A stretch of DNA of 64,000 bases from Hymenobacter sp. BT559 (GCF_016427535.1 NZ_JAELXV010000001.1:1240001-1304000); one strand, 5' to 3'. Counted from the stretch's first letter, positions 1-8,736 are shown. Numbers and translations are program-made. Notes: generated from the sequence alone by a model not told the origin.

Positions 1-489
1 AGCAAAGCCCTCCTCAACCAGGCCGGCTGGGCGCTGGGGCCAGGGGTAGAGGTAGGGCCATAGCAGCGCCCCGCTAAACGTAACGTGTGCCGTGAGGCCT
101 AGTCGCCGCGAGGCCTTGGCCGCGTACTCCAACTGCTGCACGGCCCACTGCTGCCGGGCATGCGGGTTGCCCCGAAGCGCCTCGGGTGCGAAGCCATCGA
201 ACAGCGTATCGTACACGGGGTTCACGGCTACGAGCTGGCCTTGTAGGTGGGTCGAGAGCTCGGTGATTTCCAAGCCTGCAGCCTGCACTTTGCCTTTCAG
301 CTCATCGGCGTAGGTCTGGCTTTCGGCGGCCAGCTTCAGGTCGATAAAGCGACTGTCGAGGGTGGGTAGCTGCACGCCCTTGTAGCCTAGGTCCGCGGCC
401 CAGGCGCAAATGCTCTCTAGGCTGTTAAACGGTGCTTCATCCCCAATAAACTGGGCCAGAAAAATAGCGGGTCCTTTGATAGTCTTCAT
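1..489 (-). CDS. Sugar phosphate isomerase/epimerase, TIM barrel (3' end beyond window)
   Basis: Only the first 163 codons are in the window; the frame is open to base 1. The visible start reads MKTIKGPAIFLAQF, followed by ELSTHLQGQL and a WPYLYPWPQRPAG stretch. These are typical of the AP-endonuclease-2-like TIM-barrel proteins that Bacteroidota place next to Gfo/Idh oxidoreductases in sugar catabolism. The ATG at 489-487 lies 9 bp after the stop of the upstream oxidoreductase gene, so the two are almost certainly co-transcribed. The exact substrate cannot be told from the sequence. The family is assigned with good confidence, and the C-terminal metal-binding residues are not visible. Confidence 0.85.
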   Translation of the reverse strand, partial: MKTIKGPAIFLAQFIGDEAPFNSLESICAWAADLGYKGVQLPTLDSRFIDLKLAAESQTYADELKGKVQAAGLEITELSTHLQGQLVAVNPVYDTLFDGFAPEALRGNPHARQQWAVQQLEYAAKASRRLGLTAHVTFSGALLWPYLYPWPQRPAGLVEEGFA

Positions 490-498
490 ACGAGGCGG

Positions 499-1662
499 CT
501 ACACGGTAAAGTCGGTCCACTTCTGGTCGGAGCGGCCCGAGGCGATGACATTTTCAATGAAGGCCATGCCACGCACGCCCTCCTCGATGCTGGGGTAATC
601 CAGCGCTTCGGGCGAGGCGGGCTGGCCAGCCTGCTCAGCTTGCAGGGTGAGGGCAAAGTTGCGGTAGAGGTTGGCGAAGGCCTCTAGGTAGCCTTCGGGG
701 TGCCCGGCGGGCGTGCGGGTGTTGTGGTTGGCGTAAGAGCCTACCGACGGGCCGCCCGTGCGCCAAATTTCGGTGGGCCGGTCGAGCCACTTTACCAGCA
801 AGGTGTTGGCATCGGCTTGCATCCAGTCGAGCCCGCCCTTTTCGCCGTAGACGCGAATGCGCACGTTATTTTCTTCCCCAGCAGCTACTTGCGTGGCTAC
901 CAGTACGCCGCTGGCCCCGTCGCTGAGGCGCAGCAATACGGCGCCATCGTCGTCGAGCCGGCGGCCTTCCACTACCGTGTTGATGTCGGCGCAAAGCTTC
1001 TCTACGCGCAGGCCGCTCACGTACTCCAGCAGGTTGAAGGCGTGGGTACCAATGTCGCCCATAGCGCCCGCTATGCCGCTCTTAGTCGGGTCGGTGCGCC
1101 AAGCAGCTTGCTTGTTTTCGCCACCTTCCTCAAACTTGCTGAGCCAGCCCTGCGGATACTCCACATACACCTTGCGAATGCGCCCTAGGGTGCCCTGTGC
1201 CACTAGTTGGCGGGCCTCCTTTACCATGGGGTAGCCGGTGTAGGTGTGCGTGAGGCATAGGCGACGGCCGGTGGTAGCCACCACAGCGGCCAAATCTTTA
1301 GCCTCGGCCAGCGAGAACGTCATGGGCTTATCGAGCACCACGTCGAAGCCACTTTCAAGCGCCAGCTTGGCCGGAGCAAAGTGCAGATGGTTGGGCGTCA
1401 CGATGCTGATAACCTGCACCCGCTCGGCCTCGGGCCGCGCTTTTTCCTGCCCAATCAGGTCCTCGTAAGAGCCATACACGCGGTCGGGCGCTAGGCCCAG
1501 CAGTTGCCCGGTGGCGCGCGAGGTATCGGGGTTACTACTAAAGGCGCCGGCCACTAGCTCGTATTGCCCGTCGAGGGCCGCCGCCAAGCGGTGGACTGCG
1601 CCGATAAAGGCACCCTGCCCACCGCCAATCATACCTAGGCGTAGTTTTGTTGTATTAGCCAT
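499..1662 (-). CDS. Gfo/Idh/MocA family oxidoreductase
   Basis: A 387-residue NAD(P)-dependent sugar dehydrogenase-type enzyme, probably cytoplasmic because no signal peptide is seen. The N-terminal Rossmann fold shows LGMIGGGQGAFIG (about 9-21). The family's catalytic E-K-P appears as DKP at about 111-113, and the second-domain motif GDIGTHAFN at about 202-210 carries the catalytic-type His. Length is normal for the family. It is followed 9 bp later by a TIM-barrel epimerase gene and preceded by a GMC dehydrogenase cluster. This suggests a role in turning over an oxidised (keto) sugar, for example as a redox partner in 3-keto-glycoside metabolism. That pathway assignment is inference. Confidence 0.9.
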   Translation of the reverse strand: MANTTKLRLGMIGGGQGAFIGAVHRLAAALDGQYELVAGAFSSNPDTSRATGQLLGLAPDRVYGSYEDLIGQEKARPEAERVQVISIVTPNHLHFAPAKLALESGFDVVLDKPMTFSLAEAKDLAAVVATTGRRLCLTHTYTGYPMVKEARQLVAQGTLGRIRKVYVEYPQGWLSKFEEGGENKQAAWRTDPTKSGIAGAMGDIGTHAFNLLEYVSGLRVEKLCADINTVVEGRRLDDDGAVLLRLSDGASGVLVATQVAAGEENNVRIRVYGEKGGLDWMQADANTLLVKWLDRPTEIWRTGGPSVGSYANHNTRTPAGHPEGYLEAFANLYRNFALTLQAEQAGQPASPEALDYPSIEEGVRGMAFIENVIASGRSDQKWTDFTV

Positions 1663-1663
1663 T

Positions 1664-1734
1664 CGCTGTTAACTACTGGCTGCTAGCTGCTTGGCCGAAA
1701 GCTAGGAGCTAACAGCCAGCAGCTAGCAGCTCAG
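1664..1734. repeat. Low-complexity AGCTGCTAGC inverted repeat
   Basis: Between the oxidoreductase start and the next gene, permutations of GCTGCTAGCTGC occur twice in opposite orientation (about 1676-1690 and 1718-1733). The flanking GCTGTTAAC and GCTAACAGC also form an imperfect stem. It may act as a weak transcript-end structure or be an intergenic repeat; no function is evident. Confidence 0.4.
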
Positions 1735-1737
1735 GAT

Positions 1738-2355
1738 TTAGGTAGTAGCCCAGGCGCGGTCGCCTTTTTTGTAGGGCACGTTGCCGTCATATTTGCCCGG
1801 CACTGGCAGGTAGCGTAGCACTTGCGTGGCACCCACCTCCGACGTGAAGAAGCCCAGTAGTGTCAGCTCTTTCATCATCCGGAAGTAGTGATTGGGCTGC
1901 TCCGGCGTTTTGGTTTTGCCGTAGTTTTTCTGCTCGGTATCGAGCGCCGTGAGTAGGGCGGTGCGCTGGGCTGGAGTGCTCTCCAAGAAGCCTTTGCTGT
2001 TCTGCTTTTTGCTAGCCTCCTCCAGCTTGGTCATGCCGTCCATGAAGATTTTTTGGTCTTCTGGCGTGTAGCAGTCGCGCACCATCACGGCCATGAAAGA
2101 GCCTACGTTGGCCGCCTTGGCACCCGGCGTTTTGGTGGCGGGCAAGATGGTGTCGGCCACTTCGGTGAGGTAAGCAGTTTGCTCGGGCGTTAGGATATCC
2201 TTAGGCTTGGCATTGGCCGTAGCCTGGTCCTTCATGTCACCTCCTTGCTTGTCGGAGCTGGCAGGGCTGCACCCGGTCAGGAAATAATCGCCCCCAATTA
2301 CGGCGCCGCCCATCAGCAGGGCTACCCGGGCCAGGGCATCTCTTCGGTTCATCAT
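1738..2355 (-). CDS. Gluconate 2-dehydrogenase subunit 3 family protein (LacC-like small subunit)
   Basis: 205 residues. The N-terminus has a twin-arginine pair (residues 4-5), a hydrophobic stretch, then LTGC at about 26-29, which looks like a lipobox, so it is probably exported by Tat and lipidated. The body (LTPEQTAYLTEVADTILP, then TKTPGAKAANV) is typical of the gluconate 2-dehydrogenase subunit 3 family. Members are the small partner of an FAD-dependent GMC large subunit, which is the next gene downstream (20 bp gap). In characterised glycoside 3-dehydrogenases the small subunit carries the Tat signal for the complex. No cytochrome subunit is visible nearby. Confidence 0.88.
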   Translation of the reverse strand: MMNRRDALARVALLMGGAVIGGDYFLTGCSPASSDKQGGDMKDQATANAKPKDILTPEQTAYLTEVADTILPATKTPGAKAANVGSFMAVMVRDCYTPEDQKIFMDGMTKLEEASKKQNSKGFLESTPAQRTALLTALDTEQKNYGKTKTPEQPNHYFRMMKELTLLGFFTSEVGATQVLRYLPVPGKYDGNVPYKKGDRAWATT

Positions 2356-2375
2356 GGCTAAGTAACTTGAGGGGG

Positions 2376-4055
2376 TTAGACGTTTTGCTTTTTCAATTCA
2401 CCCACAGCGTGGTCCACAGCGCGAGCCGTGAGGGCCAAGTAGGTGAGCGAGGGGTTTTGGCAGCCGGCCGAGGTCATGGCGGCGCCGTCGGTCACGTACA
2501 CGTTGGGCGCATCCCACACCTGGTTGTTGGCGTTCAACACCGAGGTCTTGGGGTCGCGGCCCATGCGGGCGGTACCCATTTCGTGAATGCCACCACCCAT
2601 CGAGTACGGGTTGTTGTAGGTCTTCACGTTTTGCAGGCCAGCGGCTTCGAGCATTTCCTTGGCATCGGCCATCATGTCGATGCGCATTTTCAGCTCGTTG
2701 TCGCGGATGGTAGCGTCCATGGCTAGCACCGGCAAGCCCCACTTGTCCTTCTTGTCTTTGTCCAAGAAAATGCGGTTGTCGTGGTAGGGGAGGGTTTCAC
2801 CAAAGCCCGTGATGCCCATGGTCCAGCCGCCTGGTTCGCTAAGGGCGTCTTTGAGGTCGCCGCCAATGCTCATTTCAGCAATATCGCGGCTCCAGCCCTG
2901 GCGCCCGGCACTGCCCTGGTAGCCAAAGCCCCGGATGTAGTCGCGCTTGTCGCCGCCGATGTTGCGGAAGCGTGGGATGTAGATACCGTTGGCGCGGCGG
3001 CCATACACGTATTTGTCTTCGTAGCCGGGCATTTCGCCGCTGGCACCAGCCCGGAAGTGATGGTCCATCACGTTGTGGCCCAGTTCGCCGCTGCTGCTAC
3101 CTAGGCCGCCGGGCCACACGTCAGTGGCCGAGTTCATGAGTACCCAAGCCGAGTTGAGGGCCGAGGCGTTCAAGAAGATAACCTTGGCGAAGTACTCGTA
3201 GGTTTTGTTTGTTTCAGCGTCCAGAATTTCTACGCCTTTGGCCCGCTTGGTGTCCTTGTCGTAGATAATCTTGGTAACGATAGAGAACGGCCGCAGCGTG
3301 AGGTTGCCGGTAGCCATAGCCGCGGGCAGCGTGGCCGACTGCGTGCTGAAGTAGGCGCCAAACGGGCAGCCCAGCCAGCACTTGTTGCGGTACTGGCAGT
3401 TTACGCGGTTGTGGTGAGGCTTGGTGATATTGGCCGTGCGACCAATAATCATGTGGCGCTGCTCCTTGTAGTGCTTCTTGATGCGGGCAGCCACATCCTT
3501 TTCCACCACGTTCATTTCCATGGCCGGCATGTAGTCGCCGTCGGGCAGGTGCGGAATGCCATCGCGGTTGCCGCTGATGCCCGCAAACTTCTCGGCGTGG
3601 CTGTACCAGGGCGCCATTTCTTTGTAGCGAATGGGCCAGTCCACGGCTACGCCGTCCTTCAGGTTGGCCTCAAAGTCGAGGTCGCTGAGGCGGTAGCTTT
3701 GGCGGCCCCACATCAGCGAGCGCCCGCCCACGTGGTAGCCCCGAAACCAGTCGAAGGGCTTTACCTCCACGTAGGGGCTTTCCTTTTCATTTACCCAGTA
3801 GCTGAGGTTCGTCTCGTTAAGCGTATAGTCACGCTTCAGCACCGGATAGTCTTCCATCATCTGCTGCGTCTTGCCGCCGCGGTGGGGAAATTCCCACGGC
3901 GCTTTGTTGGCGTTCACATAGTCTTTGATGTGCTCTATGTTACGGCCCCTCTCCAGCATGATGGTTTTCAAGCCCTTCTCGGTCAGCTCTTTGGCAGCCA
4001 TGCCGCCCGAGATGCCAGAGCCAATGACGATGGCGTCATAGGTGTACTTTTCCAT
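2376..4055 (-). CDS. GMC family FAD-dependent oxidoreductase (sugar dehydrogenase large subunit)
   Basis: About 559 residues. I place the start at ATG 4055 (MEKYTYDAIVIGSG) because the 22 codons upstream in frame look like untranslated leader and would displace the FAD-binding fold from the N-terminus. The GxGxxG motif is at about 12-18, a cysteine-rich segment (NCQYRNKCWLGCPFGA) is mid-protein, and the C-terminus has GGIHEMGTARMG and GCQNPSLTYLAL, carrying the conserved His and Asn of the GMC active site. No own signal peptide is seen, so export would be with the Tat-tagged small subunit encoded downstream. Expected reaction: FAD-linked oxidation of a sugar or glycoside hydroxyl in the periplasm. 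The substrate is unknown. Confidence 0.92.
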   Translation of the reverse strand: MEKYTYDAIVIGSGISGGMAAKELTEKGLKTIMLERGRNIEHIKDYVNANKAPWEFPHRGGKTQQMMEDYPVLKRDYTLNETNLSYWVNEKESPYVEVKPFDWFRGYHVGGRSLMWGRQSYRLSDLDFEANLKDGVAVDWPIRYKEMAPWYSHAEKFAGISGNRDGIPHLPDGDYMPAMEMNVVEKDVAARIKKHYKEQRHMIIGRTANITKPHHNRVNCQYRNKCWLGCPFGAYFSTQSATLPAAMATGNLTLRPFSIVTKIIYDKDTKRAKGVEILDAETNKTYEYFAKVIFLNASALNSAWVLMNSATDVWPGGLGSSSGELGHNVMDHHFRAGASGEMPGYEDKYVYGRRANGIYIPRFRNIGGDKRDYIRGFGYQGSAGRQGWSRDIAEMSIGGDLKDALSEPGGWTMGITGFGETLPYHDNRIFLDKDKKDKWGLPVLAMDATIRDNELKMRIDMMADAKEMLEAAGLQNVKTYNNPYSMGGGIHEMGTARMGRDPKTSVLNANNQVWDAPNVYVTDGAAMTSAGCQNPSLTYLALTARAVDHAVGELKKQNV

Positions 4056-4132
4056 TGAAAAATTGGGTGAGAATAGATGAGTAATTAGTAGACAATGAAG
4101 AATGCTTAAACCTTTAAGCACTGTGCATATAA

Positions 4133-5017
4133 TTACACTAGTGCACGTTTGATGTAGGAAATGCTTTGCTTGATGCTGTCGAAGGGCGAGCCGGGCGTTT
4201 GGTCCTGCTCTACAAAGAAATACTGCATGCCGGCCAGTGGAGCCTGGGCAAAGATGCGCTTGAAATTAATCGAACCGTTGCCTACTTCCGTGAAGTTCCG
4301 CGCGGCCGTCTTATCCATGTCTTTCACATGCCAGAGAGGGAAGCGACCAGGATGTTTTTTAAATAAGGCTATTGGGTCTTGACCTGCTTTGGTGGCCCAA
4401 TATAGGTCGAGCTCCATCTTTAACAAATTTTTGTCGGTCTGGCTCAGTAGCAAGTCGTAGGGCATTTGGCCGTCCTGCGCCTGAAACTCAAAGTCGTGGT
4501 TGTGATAGCAGAGTTGCATGCCTGCCTTTTTGCAGCGCTCGCCAGCTTTGTTCAGGTACTCTGCTATTTGCTTATAGTGGTCGAGGTTGCCGCGCTCGCT
4601 GTCCATGAGGTAGGCGCACACCATGTACTTCACGCCCGCCTGAGCTGCATCGTCCACGGCCTTGTCCCAGCCGTGCAGAATGGTGCCCTGGATGGGTTGC
4701 CCATTGTACTGCGCCTCGCCCAATATGTAGTGGCTGCTCGGCATGATAAGGCCATGCTGCTGCAACACCTTAGCAAAAGCCGCCGGCTCCATGCCGTAAA
4801 ACTTCTGCGTGCCCGTATAAGAAGCGCCTTCTACCGAGTTGTAGCCCAGTTGGGCTATTTTGGCCAGCGTGCCGGTAGGGTCTTGCTGCATTGCCTCACG
4901 CACAGTAAAGAGTTGCAAGCCAATGTACTGCTTAGAAGCCGCAAAGAGGCTGGGGCTAGCAAGCACGCCAGCTGAGAGCAGCGCAGCTGACTTGACGAAC
5001 GCACGTCGGGTGGTCAT
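4133..5017 (-). CDS. Exported sugar phosphate isomerase/epimerase (TIM barrel)
   Basis: 294 residues. The N-terminus (TTRRAFVKS followed by a hydrophobic run to ASPSLFA) is a Tat-type signal. The mature part starts YIGLQLFTVREAM and contains YNSVEGASYTG, LCYHNHDFEF and a late ARNFTEVGNGSINFKRIF segment. This is the usual pattern of Xylose-isomerase-like TIM-barrel proteins, with metal-liganding Glu/His on the barrel strands. It is the first gene of the minus-strand cluster containing the GMC dehydrogenase. Together with the other TIM-barrel protein at the window edge it suggests periplasmic and cytoplasmic steps of one keto-sugar pathway. Substrate unknown. Confidence 0.87.
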   Translation of the reverse strand: MTTRRAFVKSAALLSAGVLASPSLFAASKQYIGLQLFTVREAMQQDPTGTLAKIAQLGYNSVEGASYTGTQKFYGMEPAAFAKVLQQHGLIMPSSHYILGEAQYNGQPIQGTILHGWDKAVDDAAQAGVKYMVCAYLMDSERGNLDHYKQIAEYLNKAGERCKKAGMQLCYHNHDFEFQAQDGQMPYDLLLSQTDKNLLKMELDLYWATKAGQDPIALFKKHPGRFPLWHVKDMDKTAARNFTEVGNGSINFKRIFAQAPLAGMQYFFVEQDQTPGSPFDSIKQSISYIKRALV

Positions 5018-5510
5018 GGAAGAGGGTGGGCTAGGTGGAAGAGCGGCGCGGAAGCAAGCAGCCCGTGGGGAATAGTAGCAAGGTTGTACTCACTGTGTAT
5101 TTCCTCTTCGGTTTGATATAACGACCGGATAAGCACGCTAAATGTAGGGCTCAGGCAACAATCTTGTGCACGGTAGCTGCTACCTGATTTTCTAGGTTAT
5201 TAGCTCGGCATGTGGCTACTACTATAGGTGAAAATGCCAAGCCTGGCTTTATATTTTTGATTTATAGGTAATTATATTTGGGAAAGACAATCGAAATCGA
5301 TTGCGATATTAAGTGAAGCGTAGATAAGGCCGCTCGCAAAAGAAAATTTGTTTTAAAAAATGATAGAATACTTCTGTTGTACAGGGATGAATAGGACAAG
5401 CTTACCATAAAAAAAATAAGCTGAAGCATTGCCGCAGCGCTACTTAGGGTAGGGCGCGGCAATGCTTCAGCTTATGGGATGGGTAGGCTAAAAATAGCCC
5501 CCTAGGTGGG
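5018..5510. other. Intergenic stretch without a convincing gene
   Basis: About 490 bp, AT-rich between 5210 and 5420. It contains the hairpin at 5408-5475 and probably the promoter of the exported epimerase gene. A 66-codon minus-strand frame (5262-5462) exists but its beginning overlaps the terminator stem and its protein looks like no known family, so I do not call it. Confidence 0.6.
5408..5475 (-). terminator. Strong intrinsic terminator after the HMA gene
   Basis: Perfect 20-bp arms at 5416-5435 and 5456-5475 with a 20-nt loop. On the minus strand the stem is followed by an uninterrupted T-run (A-run at 5409-5416 on plus). It lies 36 bp beyond the stop of the small metal-binding protein gene. 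Confidence 0.85.
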
Positions 5511-5720
5511 CTAGGCCAGAGGTTGAGCCTCGAAGCCGGCTTCCTCTACCAAGGCTACTACTTGAGCAGCGGGCAGCTCGGTGGTCACGGTTAAAAGCTT
5601 GTCGGGGGTAGTAGTGTCCACCTGCCACGCCGTAATGGCGGGCTCAGCATTGAGGGTGGGCGTGATGGCGCGCAGGCAATTGGCGCAGTTGATGGTGGTT
5701 TTGAAACGTTGGGTAGCCAT
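5511..5720 (-). CDS. Heavy-metal-associated (HMA) domain protein
   Basis: 69 residues, the size of a single ferredoxin-like HMA domain. The metal-binding CxxC appears as NCANC at about 12-16, after a first strand RFKTTI, and the protein ends with VVALVEEAGFEAQPL, the usual last helix and strand. It is a candidate copper (or other soft metal) chaperone in the cytoplasm. No P-type ATPase or metalloregulator is adjacent, so the partner is unknown. It is monocistronic, with its own terminator downstream. Family assignment is good, metal specificity is inference. Confidence 0.8.
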   Translation of the reverse strand: MATQRFKTTINCANCLRAITPTLNAEPAITAWQVDTTTPDKLLTVTTELPAAQVVALVEEAGFEAQPLA

Positions 5721-5817
5721 ACGAAAGCAAGGTTAGCTGACTTTTACTAGTTAAAAAGCAACATTTCTGAAACACGTAACCCCGCTATTTTGTGCGAACC
5801 GACATAAAGGTGCTTCC

Positions 5818-7125
5818 CTAGGTAGTGGTAGGCAGCACCGTGCCGCTCACTTCGCCTAGGCCAATGCGCAGACCGTTTTTTTCGGCGTAGCCTCGCACAA
5901 TTACCGTATCGCCGTCGCGCAAGTAGCCTAGGTGCAAGTCGTTGGGTAGGCTGAGCGGCTGCGTACCGCCTTGGGTAAGCTCTAGCAGGCTACCCAGCGC
6001 GCCGGAAGTAGGGCCGCTGCTAGCGCCTGAGGCGCAAAGGTCGCCAGCTTCTAGGGCAGTGCCGTTGGCGGTGAGCTGCGCGAGCTGTTGGGCCATGCTC
6101 CAATAGTTGGTGCTAGTACTGGTGTGGCTCAGTACCAGCGGCGCCACGGTAGAGCCAGTGGGTTTGAATAACAATTCGAGGTGTAAGTCGAAGTGCTGCT
6201 CGCCCGAGGCCTGCAAGTAGGGCAGAGGCTCGGGCTGCTGCGCGGGGCCAGCCACCCGAAAGGGCTCCAGCGCATCAAGCGTCACAACCCAGGGTGATAC
6301 ACTGCTGGCAACATGCATCTGGGCCAATGAACCTAGGGCCAGCGCCTGCCAGCGCTGCAAGTCACGCGCGTGCCACTCATTGCACAACAAAATACCAAAA
6401 ATGTGGCTTTCGGCCTGCGCTACGGGCACTGTAGTGCCAGGCGCAGTAGTCTGGCCTACCACAAAGGCGGTTTCGAGCGAAACATCTAACTGCTGAGTAG
6501 GACCAAAAACTGGCTCGGTTTGGTCTGCTGGCACGTGCAGGCCGCTGGGCCGCCGGATAGCAGTATCACTCACTACCACCGAGCTAGCGCGGCTGCTATA
6601 GGCAAGGGGTTGGTGATGCCAGTGAGTACTTAGGGAGCTAACACCACCTAGGAGCTGAGCTACGTTGAGGGCGTGAGTGCGGCTGGCCTCAAAGCACGTA
6701 ACATTGGTGGGCTTTACAGGGCGCAACATCGTTACGTCGCGCTGGCGCAGCAGGCAAGTGCGCACCGCCAGCTCATTGTCGCGCAGGGTAGGGTTGTCGT
6801 GGCGCAGCAATTCGCTCACGCGCTCGCGCACAGCCCGCCAGGCGACCGGGCCAAGCTTTAAAAAGGCATTGAGCGACCGCCGACGAAATACCTTAGGCAA
6901 CGCCGCCCCTAGCTCTGGCACGTCTTCGGCCACGCTGTCGAAGTAGCCCAACTGCGCGCAAGCGTACAAATCTAGCGCGTAGCCGCCGATGGCCACTGCC
7001 AGGCGCGGGCCCCAGTCGGGCACGTCTATTACCCCAAAAGGCAGATTTTGAATTGGAAAGTCGTCGGTGGGCCGGATATCAATCCAGGAGTGCAGGCTGG
7101 GGTCGTTGGCGGGCGAGGCGGGCAT
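5818..7125 (-). CDS. fahA: Fumarylacetoacetase
   Basis: 435 residues, full length for the bacterial and eukaryotic enzyme. It has an N-terminal SH3-like domain (SWIDIRPTDDFPIQNLPFGV) and then the FAH catalytic domain. Recognisable family segments include RPVKPTNVTCFEASRTHALNVAQLLG and SSVVVSDTAIRRPSGLHVP. It hydrolyses 4-fumarylacetoacetate to fumarate and acetoacetate, the last step of tyrosine and phenylalanine breakdown. No other gene of the pathway (hmgA, hppD) is in the window, so it stands alone here. A second, exported FAH-fold protein is encoded at 56916-58079 but belongs to a different branch. Confidence 0.95.
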   Translation of the reverse strand: MPASPANDPSLHSWIDIRPTDDFPIQNLPFGVIDVPDWGPRLAVAIGGYALDLYACAQLGYFDSVAEDVPELGAALPKVFRRRSLNAFLKLGPVAWRAVRERVSELLRHDNPTLRDNELAVRTCLLRQRDVTMLRPVKPTNVTCFEASRTHALNVAQLLGGVSSLSTHWHHQPLAYSSRASSVVVSDTAIRRPSGLHVPADQTEPVFGPTQQLDVSLETAFVVGQTTAPGTTVPVAQAESHIFGILLCNEWHARDLQRWQALALGSLAQMHVASSVSPWVVTLDALEPFRVAGPAQQPEPLPYLQASGEQHFDLHLELLFKPTGSTVAPLVLSHTSTSTNYWSMAQQLAQLTANGTALEAGDLCASGASSGPTSGALGSLLELTQGGTQPLSLPNDLHLGYLRDGDTVIVRGYAEKNGLRIGLGEVSGTVLPTTT

Positions 7126-7162
7126 GGAAGCAAAAAAGCGGACGGGCGTATCCGTAAAAAAA

Positions 7163-7255
7163 CGTCTGTCATGCTGGGCTTGCGAAGCAGCTTACTAGGT
7201 CAGAATGATTAATTCAACCTTGGTAAACCGCTTCGTCAGCCTAGCATGACAGACG
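7163..7255. repeat. Imperfect inverted repeat, TGTCATGCTxxGCTTGCGAAGC type
   Basis: Arms 7163-7194 and 7222-7255 pair over about 32 positions with a few mismatches (ACGTCTGTCATGCT against AGCATGACAGACGT, then GCGAAGC against GCTTCG). Repeats of this kind are scattered between genes in many Cytophagales genomes (from memory, not checked here). It lies between fahA and the NifU-like gene. Confidence 0.7.
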
Positions 7256-7294
7256 TGTAACGTAAATCAGCCTTAAGTGGTCTAGCCGCTTAGC

Positions 7295-7522
7295 TTAGCG
7301 AGCCTCGACGGCCGTAATCTCGGGCACGGCTTTGCGCACCGTGTCTTCTAGGCCGGCGCGGGTCATGGGCGACATAGGGCAGGCGCCGCAGGCACCTTCC
7401 CACTCCAGCTTCAGCACGCCGTCGGGGGTAATCTCGGCCACGCGCACGTTGCCGCCGTCGGTGGCTAGGTAGGGGCGCAAGCCGTCCAGAGCTTGCTCGA
7501 CGCGGGACAAAAGAGTATCCAT
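7295..7522 (-). CDS. NifU-like C-terminal domain protein (Fe-S scaffold)
   Basis: 75 residues from ATG 7522 (MDTLLSRVEQALDGLRPYL). A longer upstream frame exists but the extra 30 residues are not family-like. The sequence matches the NifU C-terminal domain with the conserved GACGACPMS, whose CxxC motif holds a transient Fe-S cluster. It follows the Mrp-type ATPase gene by about 107 bp on the same strand. NifU-C proteins and Mrp/NBP35 ATPases are both involved in assembly or transfer of iron-sulfur clusters, so a functional link is likely. Confidence 0.9.
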   Translation of the reverse strand: MDTLLSRVEQALDGLRPYLATDGGNVRVAEITPDGVLKLEWEGACGACPMSPMTRAGLEDTVRKAVPEITAVEAR

Positions 7523-7629
7523 ATTCGGGTAATTAGCAATTAACAATGAGCAATGAACAGCTAAATAGAAAGTAACGTGCGGTGAGTGGCTTGGTCTAGG
7601 CCAATAACTCACTGCGCACTACTCCTCAA

Positions 7630-8736
7630 TTAATTGTTCATTGTAACGACAGTCGTCTTGGGGGCTACGTTGTTGCGGATGCTGACCTGGCGGGCTAGGC
7701 TTTCGGCTAGCTCTCGGAACGTGGCAGCTTCCGGCGAAGTTACGTCGGCGAGCACGGCGGGGCGGCCTTGGTCGCCGGCTTCGCGCACGGCTTGTACCAG
7801 CGGCAGCTGGCCAATGAGGGGCACCTGGTGCTTATCGGCCAGGCGTTGGCCGCCGCCTTCACCAAAGATGTAGTACTTGTTGTTGGGTAGCTCGGCGGGC
7901 GTAAACCACGCCATATTCTCGACAATGCCCAGCACCGGCACGTTTATCTGCGGCTGGCGGAACATCTGGAGGCCCTTCTGCGCATCTAGGAGCGCCACCG
8001 GCTGCGGCGTGGTCACGACGAGCGCGCCAGTTACGGGCACGGTCTGTACCATGGTGAGGTGAATGTCGGACGTGCCGGGTGGCAGGTCGAGCAGCAGGTA
8101 GTCGAGGTCGCCCCAGTCTACTTCCGTAATGAACTGCTTGAGCGCCGACGAAGCCATAGGGCCGCGCCACACAATGGCGTTTTCGCTAGGGGCCAGGAAG
8201 CCGATGCTCATCAGCTTCACGCCGTATTGAACCACCGGCTGAATCCGGTTTTTGCCCTGCTGGTCCTGAAACACGTGCGGCCGGGCATCTTCTACGCCGA
8301 ACATCGTAGGCATGCTCGGCCCCGAGATGTCGGCGTCAATCAGCCCAACTTTGGCGCCGCTGGCGGCCAGTGCCACGGCCAGGTTGGCGGTTACGGTGCT
8401 TTTGCCCACGCCGCCCTTGCCCGAGGCAATGGCGATGATATTCTTCACGCCGGGCAAGATGGTGTTGTTGTTGCGCATGGTGGTCACGCGCGAGGTCATC
8501 TGAATCACCACGTTGGCGTCTTTGTCCACCATCGTGTGCACGGCCCGCTCGCAGGCATCGTGGATGAGCTGCTTGAGGGGGCAGGCTGGGGTAGTGAGCA
8601 CCACGGTGAAGGATACCGTACGGCCTTCTACCACAATGTCTTCCACCATGTTGAGCGTAATCAAGTCCTGCCCTAGGTCGGGCTCTTCCACGAAGCTCAG
8701 GGCGTGGCGGACGGCTTCTATCGTTAGTTCGGGCAT
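7630..8736 (-). CDS. Mrp/NBP35-family ATP-binding Fe-S carrier protein
   Basis: 368 residues from ATG 8736; a start 18 bp upstream is possible but less like homologues. Residues 1 to about 85 form a MIP18/DUF59 domain. From about 100 follows a ParA/MinD-type P-loop ATPase with the deviant Walker A ASGKGGVGKST (about 104-114), then GLIDADISGPSMP and LLLDLPPGTSDIHLT. Expected role: ATP-dependent carrier of iron-sulfur clusters in the cytoplasm, with the NifU-like protein encoded downstream. The C-terminal CxxC typical of many Mrp proteins is not apparent in this sequence. Confidence 0.93.
   Translation of the reverse strand: MPELTIEAVRHALSFVEEPDLGQDLITLNMVEDIVVEGRTVSFTVVLTTPACPLKQLIHDACERAVHTMVDKDANVVIQMTSRVTTMRNNNTILPGVKNIIAIASGKGGVGKSTVTANLAVALAASGAKVGLIDADISGPSMPTMFGVEDARPHVFQDQQGKNRIQPVVQYGVKLMSIGFLAPSENAIVWRGPMASSALKQFITEVDWGDLDYLLLDLPPGTSDIHLTMVQTVPVTGALVVTTPQPVALLDAQKGLQMFRQPQINVPVLGIVENMAWFTPAELPNNKYYIFGEGGGQRLADKHQVPLIGQLPLVQAVREAGDQGRPAVLADVTSPEAATFRELAESLARQVSIRNNVAPKTTVVTMNN

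Noticed and set aside
5262..5462. 66-codon minus-strand frame
   Set aside because: It starts within the terminator hairpin and its protein has no family features.
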